Shown here piece after piece: positions 16,980 through 24,784 of a stretch of 64,000 bases of DNA. Numbering within the stretch: position 1 is the first letter of the stretch; every line of letters begins with the position of its first letter. The translations under genes and the position numbers were made by a program. This stretch comes from JAJDUF01 sp965214295 (GTDB lineage Bacteria; Chloroflexota; UBA11872; UBA12225; JAJDUF01), in assembly GCA_965214295.1 (NCBI GenBank), contig OZ243944.1, forward strand, positions 682,001 through 746,000. Reading direction: 5' to 3'. The notes beneath the pieces were generated by a model. The model saw nothing but the letters and a program-made list of their open reading frames with translations, did not search any database and was not told where the DNA came from.

Positions 16980-17717
16980 CTAACAGCGGATGATCCCTCG
17001 CCACAGGCAGCGTGCCGGCTTGAACCCCTGGGCACGCAACAGCCGACTCTCGCCAGTGCCCTGATCCTCCGTCGTGACCGTCTCGGTGTAGCGCTGCGTA
17101 GCATCCTGCTTCCAGACGACGACGTGCTCGAGGTGGATGTCTTGCCAATCGGCCAGCAGCTCGCGCAGATACGCTTCGGAGAAGAAGCGGAGCGTGTGAC
17201 CATCTTCTTGCCGGACACAGTGCTCTTCGAGTTGTGTGTGCCGCTGGAGCTTGGCCCGCAGGGGCCGGTCGCCCAGTGCATTCACGTGGAACAAGAATAG
17301 TCCGCCCGGTCGCACGATGCGCCCGACTTCCGCGAAAATTGCGCGGGTCACCACGTCCGAGAACATGTGGACCGCCACGTTGGATATTACGGCATCGAAG
17401 TGCTGGTCCGGAAAGGGCAACGGTGCGGCCATATCGGCCACAACGAACTCGGTATGCGGTTCTTCTTTCGATTGGGCATACCGAATGGCGGCCTCGGAAT
17501 AATCGAGGCCGGTGACTTCAAAGCCTTCGCGGGCTAACCAACGGACATCGTAGCCCAAGCCACAGCCCAGATCGAGCACGCGCCGCCCGCCTGCAGCTCG
17601 TAATGGTCCGCGCCAGATATGGAGCCACCGAGCACCATCATGAACTTCGTCGCTCTGCGCGCGGCTCACTTGGCGGCGATAAGAACGGTCCCACTGCGCT
17701 GCCGGCGTATAGCTCAT
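16980..17717 (-). CDS. Class I SAM-dependent methyltransferase
   Basis: A 245-residue Rossmann-fold methyltransferase. Motif I is VLDLGCGLGYDVRWLA (about residue 47), motif II ends GLDYS, and motif III/IV is FDAVISNVAVHMF followed by IVRPGGLFLFHV. The substrate cannot be inferred; the overall shape fits small-molecule methyltransferases (UbiE/COQ5-like). The C-terminal 40 residues (after WKQDATQRY) look unrelated to the family and may be a frame continuation. It lies upstream of the DUF5678/retropepsin pair on the same strand but is separated by about 80 bases. Confidence 0.8.
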   Translation of the reverse strand: MSYTPAAQWDRSYRRQVSRAQSDEVHDGARWLHIWRGPLRAAGGRRVLDLGCGLGYDVRWLAREGFEVTGLDYSEAAIRYAQSKEEPHTEFVVADMAAPLPFPDQHFDAVISNVAVHMFSDVVTRAIFAEVGRIVRPGGLFLFHVNALGDRPLRAKLQRHTQLEEHCVRQEDGHTLRFFSEAYLRELLADWQDIHLEHVVVWKQDATQRYTETVTTEDQGTGESRLLRAQGFKPARCLWRGIIRC

Positions 17718-17886
17718 GGGAGCATCCTCATCACGCCACGCATGGCTGGAACATGCACCGTGAGCAACCGGAGCTTACAGGTAAACACGTGTCGAAAACT
17801 GGCAACCGCAGGAGCACGATAGTCCATCATCAGGAACCCACCAAGTTGGGTGGCTCATCCGACGGAGGGTAGGGTAACAGGAAGTC

Positions 17887-19899
17887 CTATGGAGAAGATA
17901 CGGCACGCGCGCGCAAGTCGCGTAGTGCGGCGTAAGCGGAAGTAATGGTATTGTCGGGGTTGATGAGGCCATAGCCCCACTTCTGGTCCGTCTCTGGCAC
18001 GACCGACCGGAAGTTCAGGTTCCAGAAGAAAACCGCCTGGACGTAGGGATATTGGGTCTCCAGCATCTCGACCGCCTCGACCAAGTAGCGCGCGCGCTGC
18101 GCCTCGCTGTTGTCCAGGCAGAACTCGTGGCCCGGCGCCGGCCGGCGGCAGCTTGTCCAGCCTAGCTCCGTAATCCACAGCGGCTTGTCGTCGCCGTAGG
18201 CGAGCAGTACGTCACGCAGCTGCGTGAACCGCCGGAAGTAGAAGCTGGGGTGGCCCTTGAACCCCACCGTGGCCACGGTCTGATGGCCGAGCCAGTCGCC
18301 GGGCGGGTTGTTGTAGCCGTAGGAGTGAACACCGAGCACGTCGAAATAGCGGCGCACCTCACCATCGTTCACCCCATAGACGTGCTCCAGAAAGACCCGG
18401 TCGTCCAGCGCCTGGCTGCGGTCGGACCCCGGCTGCTCGCCGACCCCGGTCGGAGCCAGCGCCGGGAAGACGACAATCGCCTCAGGATCAACTGCCTTGA
18501 TCGCCCGGTATGCCGCTTCCTGAATGGCAACGAGCTCCGCCGGACCTTCCGGCCACAGCCGGCTTATCGCCCCCTCTCCCATCAGGTTTGGATCATTCCA
18601 CGGCTCGTAAGCGTGGACGCGCCCGCGGTAGCGCGTAGCGAGCATGGTGAGGAACTGCGCCAGCTCATCGGGAATGTAGTGCGGACGGCCCGGTCTGGCG
18701 GCGTAGTAGTAGGGCGCCGCGGCCACGGAGAGCAGAACCTTCAGCCCGGCGGCCTCGGCCGCCGCCACCACACCATCGAGCGTCTGCAAACGGGCCGCGT
18801 CGTAGCGTCCGGGCGCCGGCTCGAAAGCATTCCAGCGGACCTGCTGCTTGATCCAGCCAAACTGCGCCTGCTTGGTCCAGTGGATGGCAGCCGCTTGGTG
18901 GGCAGGGAGCATCATGTCCACCTGAAACCCGTACTGCAGCGGAACGGTTGTTGGCGGCGGCGCTCCGGAGACGTCCGGGGGCCAGCTCTCGACGACGGGT
19001 AGAGGCATGCCGATGGTAGCTCCCGGCGCATGCGGCTGACGAGCCACATCAGCTACCAGTTCAGCCGCGATGGCCAGTTGGCCGGCCAAGACCGGCGTGA
19101 CCTCTCCCGGCCGAATTCCGGCCGGCCCCGCCTCTTTCCACCACTGCAGGGCGATGCGCTGAAACCGCTGGCTGACGAACGGCCCATGATCTACCGGGCG
19201 CGACATCGGCAAGCCGTAGAGGTTGACCGCATCGGCCTGGGACCACGTCGCCACCTCGCCATTCGGCGGCTGCAAGTAGGCCTCGCGCAGGGCCGGGTTG
19301 GTGAGCCACCCCAGCCGTATCTCTATCGCGTGCTCCAGCGAGGTCGAGCCATCGCTGGTGATCGGTGGCGGTACGCTGTGAAAGGCGGCCAGCCACTCGT
19401 CCTTGCCAGCATGCTCCAGCAGCTCGAACGTGTTGGCGAACTGGATTTGTCCGGCGCCACAAGTCTGCAGGATCACGCGCTGGAGGATTTGGTAGACACA
19501 TTGATCCCGGCCCACAAAGGCACGGCTCAACGGATAGCCGAGCAGCGCCGGGCCGCCCCGCGTCCGGACCACGCTCCACAGTGGTGTTGCACCGACCGGC
19601 GTTGCCGGCAGATCAACGATGTCGAAGCCTAACCCCGTGTATCCCGACGTCTGCTGGAAGTGCCGGCCGTTAGGCAGCGCCACTTCGAGGTTCGCCACCA
19701 GCGGCTCCGCAGCAAACGCCGCTGGCGACAGCGACAGCAGCCCTACGAGCACCAGCCCCCCAACGCCGGCACGCAGCCGGCGCGGCAGCCGCGGCGATTC
19801 AACCGCTGGCGCACGGTCCGCGTAGCGAGGGCCGACCCACAGCCGAATCGCCGTCGCCAGTGAAGCAAACATCGAGAGCTTGGCCGCAGTAGACAACAT
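17887..19899 (-). CDS. Secreted TIM-barrel glycoside hydrolase-like protein
   Basis: A long N-terminal region is followed by a hydrophobic segment (about residues 45-63) ending AAFA, which fits a signal peptide or anchor. Residues about 70-300 form a domain I do not recognise, with WxxxRxxGGPALLGYPLS and WSQADAVNLYGLPMS. Residues about 310-660 form a clan GH-A-like barrel, with YEPWNDPN near 435 and LWITELGWTS near 575. The nucleophile Glu (ITELG) is kept, but the acid/base position, normally WNEPN, is Asp here. That may mean altered or lost hydrolysis. GH39- and GH5-like families are the nearest by motif. Confidence 0.72.
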   Translation of the reverse strand: MLSTAAKLSMFASLATAIRLWVGPRYADRAPAVESPRLPRRLRAGVGGLVLVGLLSLSPAAFAAEPLVANLEVALPNGRHFQQTSGYTGLGFDIVDLPATPVGATPLWSVVRTRGGPALLGYPLSRAFVGRDQCVYQILQRVILQTCGAGQIQFANTFELLEHAGKDEWLAAFHSVPPPITSDGSTSLEHAIEIRLGWLTNPALREAYLQPPNGEVATWSQADAVNLYGLPMSRPVDHGPFVSQRFQRIALQWWKEAGPAGIRPGEVTPVLAGQLAIAAELVADVARQPHAPGATIGMPLPVVESWPPDVSGAPPPTTVPLQYGFQVDMMLPAHQAAAIHWTKQAQFGWIKQQVRWNAFEPAPGRYDAARLQTLDGVVAAAEAAGLKVLLSVAAAPYYYAARPGRPHYIPDELAQFLTMLATRYRGRVHAYEPWNDPNLMGEGAISRLWPEGPAELVAIQEAAYRAIKAVDPEAIVVFPALAPTGVGEQPGSDRSQALDDRVFLEHVYGVNDGEVRRYFDVLGVHSYGYNNPPGDWLGHQTVATVGFKGHPSFYFRRFTQLRDVLLAYGDDKPLWITELGWTSCRRPAPGHEFCLDNSEAQRARYLVEAVEMLETQYPYVQAVFFWNLNFRSVVPETDQKWGYGLINPDNTITSAYAALRDLRARAVSSP

Positions 19900-19973
19900 T
19901 CCGCGTAGCTATAACGAACGAGCGTCCGGCACGGCAGCGGCATAGGGACACTTGAACGCGGCAGCCCAAGTCC

Positions 19974-20002
19974 TCGTCAGTGAGTAAAATAATGTGTATA
20001 AT
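19974..20002 (+). promoter_or_regulatory. Promoter of comF, probably leaderless
   Basis: A perfect TATAAT (19997-20002) with TCGTCA as a weak -35 (19974-19979) and a 17-base spacer. The expected start of transcription, about seven bases downstream, falls on the ATG at 20009. Confidence 0.55.
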
Positions 20003-20008
20003 AGAGAC

Positions 20009-20800
20009 ATGACGCCTACGAGCATTGGTAATCCACGCTCCGTCGAATCTGCCCACCTCTGGGATTCCCGGTCCCACCGGCACAGGCCACGAGCTCTTCG
20101 CTCGCTGTCGGCGGGACTAAGTGCCCTGCTCGATCTCCTCTTCCCACCACGCTGCCCCGGCTGCGGTGCCGTCTCCGACACTTTCTGCTCGGTGTGCCAG
20201 GTTACCATGCAGCCTCGCTACGCCTCCGGCCCACTCCCGGGCCGACGCCCGGTGTTGGCAGCCCTGTGGAGTGCCGGAGCCTATTCCGGCCAGCTACGCA
20301 CGGCCATCCAACGGTTCAAGTACCGTGGGCGGACCGACCTGGCCCGGCCACTGGCCCGGCTGCTCGCCGATACATGGGTCGCCGGTCGCGGCGCCGCCGA
20401 CGTGGTCGTACCCGTGCCACAGCACCCGGCCCGCACCCGCCAGCGCGGCTCGACTCCCACCACCCTCCTCGCGCGCGCGCTGGCTACGCAGGTCGGTCTC
20501 CCGTATGCGGACAAGGCGCTGGTCCGCGTCCGTGATACGCCGCCACAAGTGGGGCTGTCGGCCCGCGCACGCTGGGCGAACGTGCAGGGCGCCTTCGGCC
20601 CCGGTCCGGACAGCGCGGCGCTCCAAGAGCAGACGGTGCTGCTCGTTGACGACGTGAAGACAACGGGCGCTACGCTCTGCGCCAGCGCGACCGCGTGCCA
20701 TGCTGCCGGCGCGCTCCGGGTGGTGGGGCTGGTGGTCGGACACGAGAGCACCGCGGCGGCTCGCGCTCTGCCGGCACCTCTCCCCGTAGAAACCCGTTGA
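20009..20800 (+). CDS. comF: ComF family phosphoribosyltransferase-like protein
   Basis: Related to ComFC/GntX proteins, which act in DNA uptake and processing by natural competence. A four-cysteine zinc finger (CPGCGAVSDTFCSVC, about residues 49-63) precedes a type I phosphoribosyltransferase domain ending with the PRPP loop VLLVDDVKTTGAT (about 210-222). At 263 residues it is slightly long. The ATG at 20009 is chosen because the -10 box TATAAT lies just before it; a GTG at 19994 would overlap the promoter. No other competence gene is adjacent. Confidence 0.82.
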   Translation: MTPTSIGNPRSVESAHLWDSRSHRHRPRALRSLSAGLSALLDLLFPPRCPGCGAVSDTFCSVCQVTMQPRYASGPLPGRRPVLAALWSAGAYSGQLRTAIQRFKYRGRTDLARPLARLLADTWVAGRGAADVVVPVPQHPARTRQRGSTPTTLLARALATQVGLPYADKALVRVRDTPPQVGLSARARWANVQGAFGPGPDSAALQEQTVLLVDDVKTTGATLCASATACHAAGALRVVGLVVGHESTAAARALPAPLPVETR

Positions 20801-20909
20801 GTGCGTCGAGCGGCCCAGTCGGGACAGTACATTGGCCTTCCGGCCAGCGCCTAGGCGCGGAATGGCCTACAATGTCAGCGATCTTCAAGCGGTGAGAGGG
20901 AGGTACGGA

Positions 20910-21320
20910 ATGCTAACGGGCATTCATCATGTGGGTTACGTCTTTGGCGAGTTGGAGCCACACGTCGCGTTCTATCGGGAGCGTCTCGGCTTGGAGCCGA
21001 CCGCGCACGTTGACGCAACGGAGACGATGGGCATTGAGTTGGTGGTTTATCGCCTGGGCGACGGCTCCAGCGGCCTGGAGCTTATCAGGCCCACCCGCCA
21101 GGAGGGACCGTTTTGGGAGTTCCTACAGCGTACCGGCGGTGGGCTGCATCACGTGGCCTACGGGACGGATAAAGAGCTTGCTGAAGTAGCCGGTGCGCTG
21201 CCAAATCACGGTTTCACCGTCACGACCAACGGGGCGGAAGAGAGCCCTGCTGGCTGGCGCATCATCAACGTGGACCCGGCACTGAGCATGGGGCTGCTCA
21301 CGCAGCTTGCCGAGCGCTAG
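20910..21320 (+). CDS. VOC protein, methylmalonyl-CoA epimerase-like
   Basis: A 136-residue VOC domain opening with TGIHHVGYVF and containing FYRERLGLEP, GSSGLELIRP and GGGLHHVAYGT. These match the metal-binding His and Glu positions of the methylmalonyl-CoA epimerase group (H near residue 6, E near 57, H near 82). The ATG is preceded by GGGAGGTACGGA, which sets the start. No mutase or propionyl-CoA carboxylase is near, so the CoA ester role is not confirmed. It is only distantly similar to the VOC genes at 4.9-6.1 kb. Confidence 0.8.
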   Translation: MLTGIHHVGYVFGELEPHVAFYRERLGLEPTAHVDATETMGIELVVYRLGDGSSGLELIRPTRQEGPFWEFLQRTGGGLHHVAYGTDKELAEVAGALPNHGFTVTTNGAEESPAGWRIINVDPALSMGLLTQLAER

Positions 21321-21332
21321 GAAGATACCTAG

Positions 21333-21352
21333 CACCATCCGGGCGGCTTTGG
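21333..21352. repeat. Half copy of the 41-bp palindromic element
   Basis: Only the right part (CACCATCC, then GGGCGGCTTTGG) is recognisable, between the VOC gene stop and the LCP gene stop. The left arm is missing, so this looks like a decayed copy. Confidence 0.5.
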
Positions 21353-21359
21353 CTTGCCG

Positions 21360-22721
21360 CTACGACCCCGGCAACGTGAAGTCGCCGCCGAGAATCACGC
21401 GAATATCCACCTCCGTCGAGGCACCAAGCTCCAGGCGGATGTGCTCCGGGCTGATGTCCAGACGCTCGGCGATAATGCGGCGGGTGTACTCCTTGCCGGA
21501 GTAGTCAACCAGCTCGGTGAAGGCTTTGGCGGCCGGGGCATTGGCCACGCCCGCGACCGGTATGCCTTGCGCTTGCAGCCAGGCCGATGTGCGGCCGGCC
21601 AGCCCGTTGGTTTGCGTCGCATTCTGTATTTCTATGCGGGCCTGCTCGCTGATGAGGCGGCCATCGCCAAACACCTCGCGCACCAGCGCCCTCACGGCAG
21701 CCTGATCGGGTATCTCCACCTGCGTACCGCCATTGACAATGCTTGACGTCGTCATCGTCTCGTCAATGACCCGATGAACCGTCTTGGACAGCTTGATGTC
21801 TTTCGCCAACAGCGCCAACGCCAGTGCTTGCGGCAATCCCAGGTCCGTCTTGATGTGCTCGCCGAGAATGGAAAGCAGCTCCGGCGCCCTACGGAGGAGG
21901 TGCGGCTGTAGCCCGGCGCGCTTGAGAGCGAAGACTACTTGCTGCTGGCGCCGGACGCGATGGTAGTCGTTGTCGGCGTGGCGCGTGCGTGCGTACCACA
22001 GGGCCGTCTTGCCATCCATCCGCTGGAGACCCGGGTGCAAAAAGATACGCTGGGTCCCGTGCTGGTTGTCGGGGTACTGGTCGTCTTTGAGGGGACGCTC
22101 TACGTCAACGACGATACCGCCGATGAGGTCAACAATCTCCCGGAAGCCGGCCAAGCCCACTACCACGTGGTAGTGGATGGGCACCCCGAGGAACTGCGCG
22201 ACGGTGTGGCGGGCGAGGTCGGTCCCGCCAATCGTGTAAGCAACATTGATCCGGTTTTCGCCCACACCCGGAATCTGAATCCACAAGTCTCGCGGCAGGG
22301 AGAGCATGCCGGCGGTTTTCGTGACCGGGTCCACGCTGACGACAATGATGCTATCGGTCCGCGGCGCGAAGTCTTCTCCGGGACGCTGATCCGTCCCCAG
22401 AACCAGGATGTTGACACGGCTCTTATCGGTCCACTGGGGCAACGGCGACACGGCTGGCTGAGTCGTTCCGGTTTCCCCTTCCGGTGCGACAATCGCCGCG
22501 CTCGCCAGCCGCGTGGCAACCGGCGTGAGCGGATACCGGTTCAATACCAGTATCGTCCCGACCACTGTACCGAGCGGGACGCCAATGAGCAGCGCAACGA
22601 TCAACAGGGAGCTGTACCGCCGCCAAAGACCCCTTTTTGCACCGTTCTGCCGGCGGCGCAAGTTCGGGTAGGCGGGCACAGTTTCTCCGGCGTCGCGCTC
22701 GCGACGGCGCTCCTTAGGCAC
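21360..22721 (-). CDS. LytR-CpsA-Psr (LCP) family protein with LytR_C domain
   Basis: LCP proteins transfer polyprenyl-linked glycopolymers to peptidoglycan or other envelope acceptors. A basic cytoplasmic tail (1-38) precedes one membrane helix (about 39-61). The LCP domain spans about 105-260, with RTDSIIVVSVDP, SLPRDLWI, RINVAYTIGG and the Arg-rich YARTRHADNDYHRVRRQQQ. A LytR_C domain follows at about 350-450 (IEIQNATQTNGLAGRTSAWL). Together with the TagA/WecG and MraY/WecA-type genes next to it, it supports a secondary cell-envelope polymer. Confidence 0.9.
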   Translation of the reverse strand: MPKERRRERDAGETVPAYPNLRRRQNGAKRGLWRRYSSLLIVALLIGVPLGTVVGTILVLNRYPLTPVATRLASAAIVAPEGETGTTQPAVSPLPQWTDKSRVNILVLGTDQRPGEDFAPRTDSIIVVSVDPVTKTAGMLSLPRDLWIQIPGVGENRINVAYTIGGTDLARHTVAQFLGVPIHYHVVVGLAGFREIVDLIGGIVVDVERPLKDDQYPDNQHGTQRIFLHPGLQRMDGKTALWYARTRHADNDYHRVRRQQQVVFALKRAGLQPHLLRRAPELLSILGEHIKTDLGLPQALALALLAKDIKLSKTVHRVIDETMTTSSIVNGGTQVEIPDQAAVRALVREVFGDGRLISEQARIEIQNATQTNGLAGRTSAWLQAQGIPVAGVANAPAAKAFTELVDYSGKEYTRRIIAERLDISPEHIRLELGASTEVDIRVILGGDFTLPGS

Positions 22722-22935
22722 TCGACTCCCTCATCCTAGGGCTTGGGATTGACCCTTGGGATTGACCACCGTAGACCGGTATCGGTAGCAAGGATACCAG
22801 CCTCATAACGATCTTCCGGCCGATAGCGGTACGGAGGCGACGGCATGCCGGCGATGCACACGATTATACTCGGCACGACGTATTCTTAAACGGCACATCC
22901 GCACAGTCGGTCCCACCGTTTGTGCCGCGCCAGCC

Positions 22936-23718
22936 ATGAAACGCCTCAACCTGCTCGGAACACCGGTTGACGATGTGACGTATGCCGAGGCGGCCGCCTA
23001 CGTCAGCACGCTTATGGCGGCCGGAAAGCCGGCTGCCGTCGTCACGCCCAACCCGGAGTTCGTGGTCGTCGCCCGGCGCCACGCCGCGTTTCGGGAGGCG
23101 CTCTGGCAGTCGGCCCTCGCCATCCCCGACGGCGGCGGGCTGCTGCTGGCAGCCCGGCTGCTCGGTCTCCGCTTGCGCCAGCAGGTGCGCGGAACCGACC
23201 TGGCCTACCAGCTCGTCGACCATGCCCGCCGGGAGGGCTGGCGCGTTTTCCTGTTGGGTGCCGGCCCTGGTGTCGCGCCGGCCGCTGCGGCGCGCCTGCG
23301 GTCGCTCTACCCCGGTGTGTCCATCGTCGGGACGTTCGGAGGCAGCGCTGCCCCACCGGGAGATACCGACACGCGAGCGGCCTTGTCCGCTGCCGGGCGC
23401 GTGGACCTCCTGCTCGTCGCCTATGGTGCGCCGCGCCAAGAGCTGTGGATGCAGCGCAATCTCGCCACGCTCGACGTGGGGGTGGCCATAGGTATCGGCG
23501 GCGTACTCGATTACATGGCCGGGCGGGTGCGCCGCGCGCCGCCGCTGGTGCGGAACGCCGGCTTGGAGTGGCTGTTTCGGCTGGTCAGGCAGCCATGGCG
23601 CTGGCGTCGCCAGTTAGCGCTCGTCGTGTTCGGCCGGCTGGTGCTGGCGGCCGCTATGACCCGGAAACACTGCCGGGATTCCGTAGACGGACGAACGCCA
23701 CCAGCACCACCAGCGTAA
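22936..23718 (+). CDS. tagA: WecG/TagA/CpsF family glycosyltransferase
   Basis: This family (GT26) adds N-acetylmannosamine(-uronic acid) or a related sugar to a polyprenyl-diphosphate-linked N-acetyl sugar. Conserved segments are TPNPEFVVVARR (about residue 36), AIPDGGGLLLAARLLG, VRGTDLAYQL, FLLGAGPGVA and YGAPRQELWMQRN (about 158). GIGGVLDYMAGRVRRAP then leads to a C-terminal basic amphipathic stretch for membrane contact. It converges on, and overlaps by 65 bases, the MraY/WecA-type gene that would make its lipid substrate. Confidence 0.88.
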   Translation: MKRLNLLGTPVDDVTYAEAAAYVSTLMAAGKPAAVVTPNPEFVVVARRHAAFREALWQSALAIPDGGGLLLAARLLGLRLRQQVRGTDLAYQLVDHARREGWRVFLLGAGPGVAPAAAARLRSLYPGVSIVGTFGGSAAPPGDTDTRAALSAAGRVDLLLVAYGAPRQELWMQRNLATLDVGVAIGIGGVLDYMAGRVRRAPPLVRNAGLEWLFRLVRQPWRWRRQLALVVFGRLVLAAAMTRKHCRDSVDGRTPPAPPA

Positions 23719-24709
23719 GCAGTAGCCCCACGAAGGCGAAGAGCTTTTCGACCCGCACCAGCCACAAGCTGAAGGAGCCGAAGAGCGCACACAGGCCGTA
23801 GAGCAGCAAGGCGATCCGCCGCTGCGACAGCCCACGGTAGTGGAGCCGGTGCGGGAGGTGCGCGCTATCCCCCCCCCGCCACGGCGAGCGTCCGGCGCGA
23901 CTGCGCTGCCAGATGACCAACCCCACGTCAACGATGGGAATGCCCAGGACCAGAATAGTTGCAGCGATCTTTGCGCCGCCGATAATCGCGATGACCCCCA
24001 GCCCGTAGCCGATCATCATCGAGCCGGACGTTCCCAGGATGATCCGTGCCGGATTGAAGTTGTACGGAATGAATCCCAGACAAGCGCCGAGGAGCGCAGC
24101 CGGGAGCACTGCAATACTGACCTGCCCGAGCAGCACACTGAGGGCCACGAAAACGGCGGCTGCGATAGCGCCGACGCCGGCAGCGAGGCCGTCCATCGTA
24201 TCCAGCCAGTTGACCGTATTGAGGATGGCCACCAGCCAGAAAACGGTGACGGGCAGCACGAGCACCGTCGGCAGCACGATCTGGCTGCCGAACGGCGCCG
24301 GGCCGAGGGGGTTCGATACGGTGGCAATGGTGCTGCCGAAGAGCACGGCGATGAGGGCAAGACCGACCTGCGCGACCAGTTGCGGCGCCGCCGAGAGGCG
24401 CTTGCGGTCGTCTATGAACGCTATCGGCAGCACGGCAACACTGCCCAAGAGCAAGCCGATGACCCGGCGCTGCTCCTCGGGAAAACGCTCGACGAACAGA
24501 AAACTCACGCCGATCCCGGCGAGATAGGCCACCGTCAGCGCGTAGCCACCGGAGCGTGGCAGCGCCGTGCTCTGCACTTCCCCCGGCCGGGGCCGGTCCA
24601 CGAGACCCCAACGGGTACCCAGATGGGCGGCCAGCGGCGTGAGCGCCAACCCCAGTACCAGCGAGGTGACGAACACGAGGGCGAGCGGCAACAGGGCCTC
24701 GGCAATCAC
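23654..24709 (-). CDS. MraY/WecA-type polyprenyl-phosphate sugar-1-phosphate transferase
   Basis: A polytopic membrane enzyme (about ten helices) that transfers a UDP-N-acetyl sugar-1-phosphate to undecaprenyl phosphate. The catalytic motifs are visible: FIDDRKRLS near residue 105, the NTVNWLDTMDGLAAG segment near 165, and HLPHRLHYRGLSQRR near 290. The HLPHRL form replaces the usual HLHHRL. GTG at 24709, with GGGAAGG eight bases before it, is the chosen start; an ATG at 24760 lies inside a repeat copy. Sequence shape fits WecA/TagO better than MraY. Confidence 0.85.
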   Translation of the reverse strand: MIAEALLPLALVFVTSLVLGLALTPLAAHLGTRWGLVDRPRPGEVQSTALPRSGGYALTVAYLAGIGVSFLFVERFPEEQRRVIGLLLGSVAVLPIAFIDDRKRLSAAPQLVAQVGLALIAVLFGSTIATVSNPLGPAPFGSQIVLPTVLVLPVTVFWLVAILNTVNWLDTMDGLAAGVGAIAAAVFVALSVLLGQVSIAVLPAALLGACLGFIPYNFNPARIILGTSGSMMIGYGLGVIAIIGGAKIAATILVLGIPIVDVGLVIWQRSRAGRSPWRGGDSAHLPHRLHYRGLSQRRIALLLYGLCALFGSFSLWLVRVEKLFAFVGLLLTLVVLVAFVRLRNPGSVSGS

Positions 24710-24743
24710 GGGCGCAGCCTTCCCGACGACGCACCTCCACCGG

Positions 24744-24784
24744 CCAGCGCCGCACCACACCTGGCCCTATCCGTGTGGCGCTGG
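24744..24784. repeat. 41-bp palindromic element, copy 3, between genes
   Basis: The arms CCAGCGCCGCAC and GTGTGGCGCTGG differ by one base from perfect pairing. Outer ACCGG/CCGGT extends the stem. It covers the end of the CapD-like epimerase gene (stop at 24767) and the region just before the MraY/WecA-type start. Confidence 0.85.

Noticed and set aside
24760..24760. ATG at 24760 as the MraY/WecA-type start
   Set aside because: It lies within a palindromic element copy and adds residues (MWCGAGRWRC) unlike the family. GTG 24709 has a better ribosome site.
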